A stretch of 64,000 bases of DNA from an uncultured Pseudomonadota bacterium (GTDB taxonomy: Bacteria > Myxococcota_A > UBA796 > GCA-2862545), in the NCBI GenBank assembly GCA_913061235.1, contig CAJXTB010000012.1, forward strand, positions 144,744-208,743. Reading direction: 5' to 3'. The notes under the pieces were generated by a model. The model ran no database searches. It had not been told where the DNA came from and saw only the letters and a program-made list of their open reading frames with translations. The stretch's first letter is position 1; each line of letters starts with the position of its first letter. Made by a program: the position numbers and the translations under genes. Positions 59,701 to 64,000 of the stretch are shown in pieces.

Positions 59701-62700
59701 GGTGAGGACTTCGGCGCCGTCAGGCAGGCCGTCGCCGTCTGTGTCGGGGTTGTTCGGGTCCGTGCCGAGGTCTTCTTCTTCGGGGTCTGAGAGGCCGTCA
59801 CCGTCGCTGTCTTCGGCGTCATCTGCGGGGTCGTTGGGGTCGGTGTCGACGTCTAGGACTTCCACGCCGTCGGGCACGCCGCCGTCATCGGTGTCTGTGT
59901 CCAGTGGATTGGTCTCGTCGCCGTTGCCGGGGATGCCGTCGGCACCGGTGAGCAGCTCTTCACCATCGTTGAGGCGGTCGCCGTCGGTGTCTGCGTTGCT
60001 CGGGTCGGTCTCGCCAGAGCCCGCTGGGCCACCGGTTCCGCCGATGGTGTTGGCGGCCTCGCCGTCGCCGTTGAGGTCCTCGTCGCCGTCCGAGATGCCG
60101 TCGCTGTCGCTGTCCGGGTTGTTCGGGTCGGTGATGGAGCTGACGTCAGCGTCGCCGACGTAGGGGCCGGCTGTGCCGGTGTAGGCGATCCCGAACTCGC
60201 TGGTGCCACCGGGTACGCTGTCCGTGTCGCCGCGCTCGATTCCGTCGTTGACGCCATCGCCGTCCGAGTCGGGGTTGGTGGGGTCAGTGTCGTCGTCGGT
60301 TCCGATAATACCGTCGGGTCCGCGAACCTCTTCGGCGTCTGACAAGCCGTCGTCGTCGGAGTCAGCGTCTAGGCCGTTCGGCTCGCCGGGGTCGGTGCGT
60401 TGGTTCGGGCCGGCTTCTTCGCCGTCCGTGAGGCCGTCGCCGTCCGTGTCGGGGTCGCGTGGGTCGGTGAAGTTGACCAAGACCTCAAAGTTGTCGTTGA
60501 CGCCGTCATCATCGGAGTCGGGGTCGTTGGGGTCGGTGCTGAAGGTGAGCACTTCGGCGTCGTCGCGAAGGAAGTCGTCGTCTGAGTCCGAGTCGTTGGG
60601 GTCGGTGTTCCACAGGTTGACCTCTTGACCGTCTGCCAGTCCGTCGCTGTCGGTGTCGACTGCGTTGGGGTTGGTGTTGGTGGTGTTGACCTCTTCTTCG
60701 TCTGTCAGTCCGTCGTTGTCAGAGTCAGTGTCGGTTGGCAGCGTGCCGTGGATGTTGACTTCGACGCCGTCTGGCAGGTTGTCGTCGTCTGTGTCGAGGT
60801 CGTTCGGGTCGCTCTCACCGGAGCCGACACTGAAGGTATTGCCGATAGTGTTCTCGACAGCGCCGTTGCCATTGGTGTCTTCGAAGCCGTCTTCGAGGCC
60901 GTCGTTGTCGGAGTCGCCGTCGTTCGGGTCGGTGGTTGTGTTCGGGTCGGCGTCTGGGACGAAGCCGAGTGTGCCGCCGATGACGTACCCACTCGGTGTG
61001 GTGAAGCCGGGGTCCACGCTGGTGATGCCTTGCTCAAGGCCGTCGTTCAGGCCATCGTTGTCGCTGTCCGCGTCGTACGGAAGGGTGACGTCGAGGGGGC
61101 CGGTGCCGTTGACTTCATCAAAGTCGCTGATGCCGTCGTCATCGGAGTCGATGTCGAGGGGGTTGGTCTCGTCGCCGGAGCCGAGTGTGCCGTCTGCGCC
61201 TTCGACTTCGAAGCCGTCGTCGAGGCCGTCGTCATCTGTGTCGTCATCAAGGGGGTCGGTACCGCTGACGTCCTGCTCGAAGATGTCATCGAGGCCGTCG
61301 CCGTCGTTGTCGGGGTCGATGTAGTCGGGGATGCCGTCGTCATCGGTGTCAACGGCGTCGTTGGCACAGCGCGAGCTCAGAAGGGCTTCGTCGCGGTCAA
61401 GGATGCCGTCGCCATCTGCGTCGGGGTCGTTCCAGTTGAGGAAGCCGTCGCCGTCCATGTCGTCGGCGTTGGCGATTCCAGCAGCTGTAGCGGCGTCGGT
61501 GTGTGCCATCTCCAGTTCGGTGTGAATGCCGTCGCCGTCTGGGTCTGCGTCACTGATGACAAGGCTGTTGTAGCCACCGATGTTGCCTGGGTTGACCAAG
61601 ACATCGGCCTCGGTGCCGTCGGAGTAGGCGACATGCACGCTGTAGTCGGCGTTGCCGCCGTTGGGTCCAGAGGCAGAGCTGCGAAGGCCGAAGTAGACCT
61701 CTTGCGTGTTCTGCGAGCCGTGGCCGCGACCGGTGCCAGATTCGCGGACACCGCTCTCGTAGCTTCCCACCATCGCTTCAAGACTCACCTTGGCGCCGAC
61801 ATCTGGGCTGGTGAGTGGGGTCGCATCACAGTCGGCAAAGTCGCGGACGGGGGTGATGAGTAGGTAGTCTTCGAACGAGGCGCCTGCGTTGGCGGTGTCG
61901 TTTGGCCAAAGTCGGTTGCCGCCATCTTCGTTGACGAACACGTCGAGGTCACCATCGCGGTCGAAGTCGATGTAGGTCGCGGACTCGCCATTGCGTGTGG
62001 AGTCGATAACGTTGACGTCTTCGACGAAGCCCAGTGACCCGCCAATGAGGGTGTTGTCGAAGACGATGTCGCGGCCGTCTGCAACCAGGTACAGGTCCAA
62101 GTCACCGTCGGCGTCGTGGTCTCCACAGGCGACGCCGTCGACCTTCTTTCGGCTGTTATCGTCCGAGTTTGACAAGCCGAGGGAGACGGTGGTGGAGAAG
62201 TTGCCGTTGCCGTCATTCAAGTAAACGGTGTTGGGGTCGAGGACGTTGTTGGCGTAGTCGCCGTAGCCGTAGAACAGGTCGAGGTCGCCGTCATTGTCAA
62301 AGTCGCACAGGGCGTTGCCACCCTTGTCGTTGTTGGGGCCGTCCCAATCTTGGAAGGGGGTGTCATTGCTGCCGTCGTTGTTGGTGTCAGTGCCGGCGAT
62401 GCCGAAGCTGACGGTACCCACGCCATCGTTGAGCCACACGTCTGCCGCATCCTCGCGGCGAGCCACAAAGTCGACAACGCCGTCGCCGTCGATGTCACCG
62501 GTGGCCATGTAGTCGGACTCTGGGGACCGGAAGGGGGTGCTGCCTGGGCCATCACCGCGGGGCATGCCGGTGGCTGCGGCGGAGAGCATGGTCAGGCCAA
62601 AGGACCCGCTTGGGATCAGGTCATTCTGGAAGACCACAATGCCGCGATGGTTGTCCATCAGCAGGTCTAGGTCTCCGTCGCCGTCAATGTCCGCCCAAGA

Positions 62701-63192
62701 CAGGCCCTCGGAGTTGAAGTAGCCGAGACCCAGAGCGGGCACAGGGCGGCCTGAGCCTCCGTTGTCTGTGATGTAGCGAATTTCTCGCGAAAATCCGCCT
62801 GAACAGTCTCCCAAGTAGACTTCGAGCTTGTTCGACGAGTTGCGCGCAAAGTCGACACAACCATCTTGGTCGATGTCGGCGGCGACCGCGGACCGCTCTG
62901 CAGTGCCGTCGAAGAAGTTGCTGCTGTACGACTGGGCTTGAAAGCCACCCGGTGTGTTGAGCCAGACCCGCGTTCCGTTGTTGCTGGTCTCCGTATTGAT
63001 GATCAGGTCTGGACGACCGTCATTGTTTAGGTCGGTCCACGTATGACCGCCGTCCTTGTTCGCGTTGTCGTTCAAGCCAAGGCCTGGCGCCACATCACTG
63101 CCAAATCCGGCGAGTGCTGCCGATGGCAATCCTAGGCTGCCAACGGCGAGTAGCAGTAGGACACGGCGTGTCGGGGTGTTGCTGTCAGTCAT
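56800..63192 (-). CDS. giant FG-GAP / thrombospondin type 3 repeat surface protein with MYXO-CTERM tail
   Basis: 2130 residues. Signal peptide ending SAALA (about residue 28). Residues about 50-440 hold FG-GAP blades with calcium loops ([34 protein letters not shown]). Residues about 440-545 resemble the ASPIC/UnbV module that follows such blades. Residues about 555-2085 are several dozen thrombospondin type 3 repeats (DxDxDGLxDGxEV, with TDP links), all strongly acidic and calcium-binding. The end is a linker with GCGACNS, a hydrophobic helix and RRRR: a MYXO-CTERM tail. A long calcium-stiffened surface fibre or adhesin is likely. Base composition stays even despite repetition. Monocistronic by position. 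Confidence 0.93.
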   Translation of the reverse strand: MTDSNTPTRRVLLLLAVGSLGLPSAALAGFGSDVAPGLGLNDNANKDGGHTWTDLNNDGRPDLIINTETSNNGTRVWLNTPGGFQAQSYSSNFFDGTAERSAVAADIDQDGCVDFARNSSNKLEVYLGDCSGGFSREIRYITDNGGSGRPVPALGLGYFNSEGLSWADIDGDGDLDLLMDNHRGIVVFQNDLIPSGSFGLTMLSAAATGMPRGDGPGSTPFRSPESDYMATGDIDGDGVVDFVARREDAADVWLNDGVGTVSFGIAGTDTNNDGSNDTPFQDWDGPNNDKGGNALCDFDNDGDLDLFYGYGDYANNVLDPNTVYLNDGNGNFSTTVSLGLSNSDDNSRKKVDGVACGDHDADGDLDLYLVADGRDIVFDNTLIGGSLGFVEDVNVIDSTRNGESATYIDFDRDGDLDVFVNEDGGNRLWPNDTANAGASFEDYLLITPVRDFADCDATPLTSPDVGAKVSLEAMVGSYESGVRESGTGRGHGSQNTQEVYFGLRSSASGPNGGNADYSVHVAYSDGTEADVLVNPGNIGGYNSLVISDADPDGDGIHTELEMAHTDAATAAGIANADDMDGDGFLNWNDPDADGDGILDRDEALLSSRCANDAVDTDDDGIPDYIDPDNDGDGLDDIFEQDVSGTDPLDDDTDDDGLDDGFEVEGADGTLGSGDETNPLDIDSDDDGISDFDEVNGTGPLDVTLPYDADSDNDGLNDGLEQGITSVDPGFTTPSGYVIGGTLGFVPDADPNTTTDPNDGDSDNDGLEDGFEDTNGNGAVENTIGNTFSVGSGESDPNDLDTDDDNLPDGVEVNIHGTLPTDTDSDNDGLTDEEEVNTTNTNPNAVDTDSDGLADGQEVNLWNTDPNDSDSDDDFLRDDAEVLTFSTDPNDPDSDDDGVNDNFEVLVNFTDPRDPDTDGDGLTDGEEAGPNQRTDPGEPNGLDADSDDDGLSDAEEVRGPDGIIGTDDDTDPTNPDSDGDGVNDGIERGDTDSVPGGTSEFGIAYTGTAGPYVGDADVSSITDPNNPDSDSDGISDGDEDLNGDGEAANTIGGTGGPAGSGETDPSNADTDGDRLNDGEELLTGADGIPGNGDETNPLDTDTDDGGVPDGVEVLDVDTDPNDPADDAEDSDGDGLSDPEEEDLGTDPNNPDTDGDGLPDGAEVLTSLTDPRDPDTDNDGLTDGEELGSNGILEDGETSALDSDSDDDGLTDGEELNDSLTDPLNPDSDSDTLLDGLEVGVTDPVAPGTSAFGVPYAGTDGDIQPDLDPNVVTDPNNMDTDGDGILDNIEDVNGDGAVDGQLGDTGTPGDGETSPALADTDGDGLDDDEEFVGADGIPDTGDETNPKDRDTDDGGVPDGAEVLGMTDPNDPFDDLDTDNDGLPDLVETTLIGSDPLNPDTDGDGLNDGEEVLVHETDPLRPDSDNDDLNDFEEVTNTDTDPLDSDSDDDGLTDGVEVIVTGTDPNDEDSDDDGLGDGFEVNTTQTDPLDDDSDDDGLGDGNEVETIGTDPNSADTDQDGVQDGTESGITSPDGDDTDTGVFTPDADPNSTTDPLRADTDADGLEDGQEDADADGEVTGTETDPNDADTDDGGVPDGQEVILDRTDPLDPSDDGVVDDTDSDDDGLTDDEEAVIGTDPLNPDTDGDGLQDGEEVLDIGTDPLDEDTDNDGLDDGEEVNDFFTDPLSRDTDGDGLEDGSEVNTWMTDPTNPDSDQDGLSDGDETRVFSTDPNDRDTDDDGLEDGVEVTDFNTDPTDADTDDDQLSDGDEVNSHNTNPLDPDTDNGGVPDGVEVLVTFTDPNDPTDDVISEDDDNDGLTNDEETLYGTDPTNPDSDGDGLTDGEEVKDIGTDPSLSDTDGDGLDDGVEVTDTMTDPTDRDSDNDGLEDGEEVNDTLTDPNNPDTDDDGLEDGDEVNTWTTDPNDADSDDDGLDDGEEVLIYDTDPLDEDTDDGGVNDGTEVMSGLDPLDPADDFNDRDNDGLTDTEESEIGTDPNDPDSDDDGLEDGQEVNDTFTDPLDADTDDDGLTDGREVNETQTDPSDPDSDEDGLTDGQEVDDTLTDPNNPDTDEGGVDDGAEVEAGTDPLDPSDDDVVIDPIPEGSFYGGCGACNSVSATPLAALWLPLLFAVVLRRRR
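56950..61520 (-). repeat. coding array of thrombospondin type 3 repeats
   Basis: In the regular part (for example 57.0-58.3 kb) the unit is 23 residues, 69 bp, each reading roughly xTDPxxxDTDxDGLxDGxEVxxx. A different module, DTDxGGVPDGxEV followed by DPxDPxDD, interrupts the array six times; its GTG/GTT valine codons lie at 59875, 59131, 58420, 57844, 57343 and 56989. The spacings are 744, 711, 576, 501 and 354 bp, all multiples of three and steadily shorter toward the C-terminus. A longer unit of about 130 residues is repeated with variation in the first half. Confidence 0.8.
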
Positions 63193-63264
63193 CGGAGAGC
63201 CTCCCGCGACCGGAGTCGCACGGGCACACCCTAGCTGAAAAATCTTCTACGCGCAGGTCTGGGC

Positions 63265-63951
63265 CTATGGCAGCGCGAGCTCAACGAACACTTCGTCACT
63301 ACCCACACGTAGTCCGCGCATGGTCGCAGCGGGCATATCGGGGTCACGGGTCATGGCGTCTCCGTCACGGTCCACTCGGAATGACACGTCGACGACAGGA
63401 GGAAGCGGTCGATCTCCGCCCATTCGGATGCGGTCGGCTTCAGTGATTGAGAAGGCCATCGGGAAGGGACCGGGACTGAGTCGCTGTGCGGCGAGAGGCG
63501 GGCCGCCGGAGGGGTCTCGCACCGAGATGAACAGGACGTCTGTGGGCTGGAGCGTGTTGAACAGCGCGCCTTCCATGCGAAGCTGGCCGGATGCGATGGC
63601 GCCCGCAGGTGCGCCGTCTTGTGTCGGCGGTCCTCCGGCGAGCATTTCGCGTGCAGATGCCAAGCGCTCTTGAAGGAATTCGACGCCTTCTGGGTTCTGG
63701 GCAATGGCTGCTTCTAGCGCGGGAATGGACTTCGCAGGCTCGCCGGCAGTCAGCGTCATGAGGCCGTAGTAGATGTTGGCTTTGACGTTGTCTGGGTGCT
63801 CGGTGAGCAGCTCTTCGAGCATGGCGATGGCTTCGCCGGTGCGGCCAATGCTCATCATAAGGTAGGCGCGGTAGACGCGGCCATCTTGGTTGGTGGGGTC
63901 AATCTGGATGACCTCACCATTCTGGGCCATGGCCTCGGCGAGGTCTAGACC
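63265..63951 (-). CDS. TPR protein with CcmI-like C-terminal domain, 5' truncated
   Basis: 228 residues remain. The first about 90 are TPR helices (VYRAYLMMSIGRTGEAIAML, then KANIYYGLMTLTAGEPAKSI). After a linker, the C-terminal 105 residues (LRMEGALFNTL, DVLFISVRDPSGGPPLAAQR, FPMAFSITEADRI, VDVSFRVDRDGDAM, and the end VGSDEVFVELAL) match the beta domain at the end of CcmI/CycH/NrfG-type proteins, which hold apocytochrome c during haem attachment. This fits a genome with several CxxCH proteins. The gene is cut at 63951, where adapter sequence begins; an apparent ATG at 63966 that would add MYKRQ is adapter, not protein. Confidence 0.85.
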   Translation of the reverse strand, partial: GLDLAEAMAQNGEVIQIDPTNQDGRVYRAYLMMSIGRTGEAIAMLEELLTEHPDNVKANIYYGLMTLTAGEPAKSIPALEAAIAQNPEGVEFLQERLASAREMLAGGPPTQDGAPAGAIASGQLRMEGALFNTLQPTDVLFISVRDPSGGPPLAAQRLSPGPFPMAFSITEADRIRMGGDRPLPPVVDVSFRVDRDGDAMTRDPDMPAATMRGLRVGSDEVFVELALP

Positions 63952-64000
63952 CTGTCTCTTATACACATCTCCGAGCCCACGAGACTAGGCATGATCTCGT
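63952..64000. other. Illumina Nextera adapter read into the contig end
   Basis: 63952-63970 is the 19-bp Tn5 mosaic end (CTGTCTCTTATACACATCT); 63971-63985 is the rest of the Nextera read-2 adapter (CCGAGCCCACGAGAC); 63986-63993 is TAGGCATG, the i7 index known as N706; 63994-64000 (ATCTCGT) is the start of the P7 arm. These 49 bases are library sequence, not genome. Confidence 0.98.

Noticed and set aside
56950..61520. CRISPR-like regular repetition
   Set aside because: The repeats are variable, lie in frame within a coding region and have no unique spacers or cas genes.
60625..61863. 412-codon plus-strand ORF rich in Val and Gly
   Set aside because: Same cause as above: antisense shadow of the repetitive acidic protein.

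Overview
The window looks like a Myxococcota (former Deltaproteobacteria) chromosome, probably a metagenome-assembled contig. The grounds are high GC, three Hanks-type Ser/Thr kinases, an FHA-coupled sigma-54 activator, many lipoproteins with acidic Asp/Thr tethers, and C-terminal Cys-hydrophobic-Arg tails of the MYXO-CTERM type. The last 49 bases (63952-64000) are not genomic. They are Illumina Nextera transposase adapter plus an index, so the true contig ends at 63951 and the last gene is truncated there.

Layout. 0-9.5 kb is mixed metabolism: a DAO-type flavoprotein, an SDR dehydrogenase, a Cys-rich lipoprotein, a front-end-type fatty acid desaturase translationally coupled to a MerR-like regulator with overlapping palindromes at its promoter, a decayed response-regulator receiver, a SecD P1-head-like membrane protein coupled to an HCCA isomerase/DsbA-fold enzyme, and an SRPBCC protein. 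9.5-15 kb is one minus-strand operon: a PknK-like kinase with ATPase and helical-repeat region, then two bacterial PH-domain membrane proteins. 15-20 kb holds ttcA, a BtuF-like binding protein, a YqjD/YqjE-like membrane pair and a large Asp/Thr-tethered lipoprotein. 20-27 kb holds a fatty acid hydroxylase, a UGA-interrupted small membrane ORF, an exported protein coupled to a second kinase, and a metalloprotease/MYXO-CTERM pair.

27-34.6 kb is a plus-strand metabolic run: pruA-type P5C dehydrogenase, a protein of unknown function, and a biotin-dependent acyl-CoA carboxylase whose two subunit genes flank an MscS channel. 34.6-40 kb holds a four-gene minus-strand operon (beta-propeller lipoprotein with CxxCH, DUF1588-like protein with CxxCH, small lipoprotein, Tat-exported DUF1501 protein) facing a CxxCH lipoprotein. 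40-47.2 kb carries two tandem coupled FG-GAP lipoproteins. 47.5-56.4 kb has an FHA/sigma-54 activator divergent from a third kinase, followed by an alpha-2-macroglobulin divided into two coupled genes, with no thioester and two AgmX/PglI-like domains. 56.8-63.2 kb is one 2130-residue surface protein with FG-GAP repeats, thrombospondin type 3 repeats and a MYXO-CTERM tail. The end is a CcmI-like TPR protein cut by the adapter.

The recurring theme is envelope biology: kinases with one transmembrane helix and an extracytoplasmic C-terminus, tethered repeat lipoproteins, and genes chained by ATGA/GTGA/TTGA overlaps. The least ordinary loci are the divided thioester-less macroglobulin beside a kinase/FHA pair, the DUF1501/CxxCH operon, and several unexplained palindromic intergenic elements. 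No tRNA, rRNA, CRISPR array, transposase or phage gene was recognised. All family names come from reading motifs; no database search was run.
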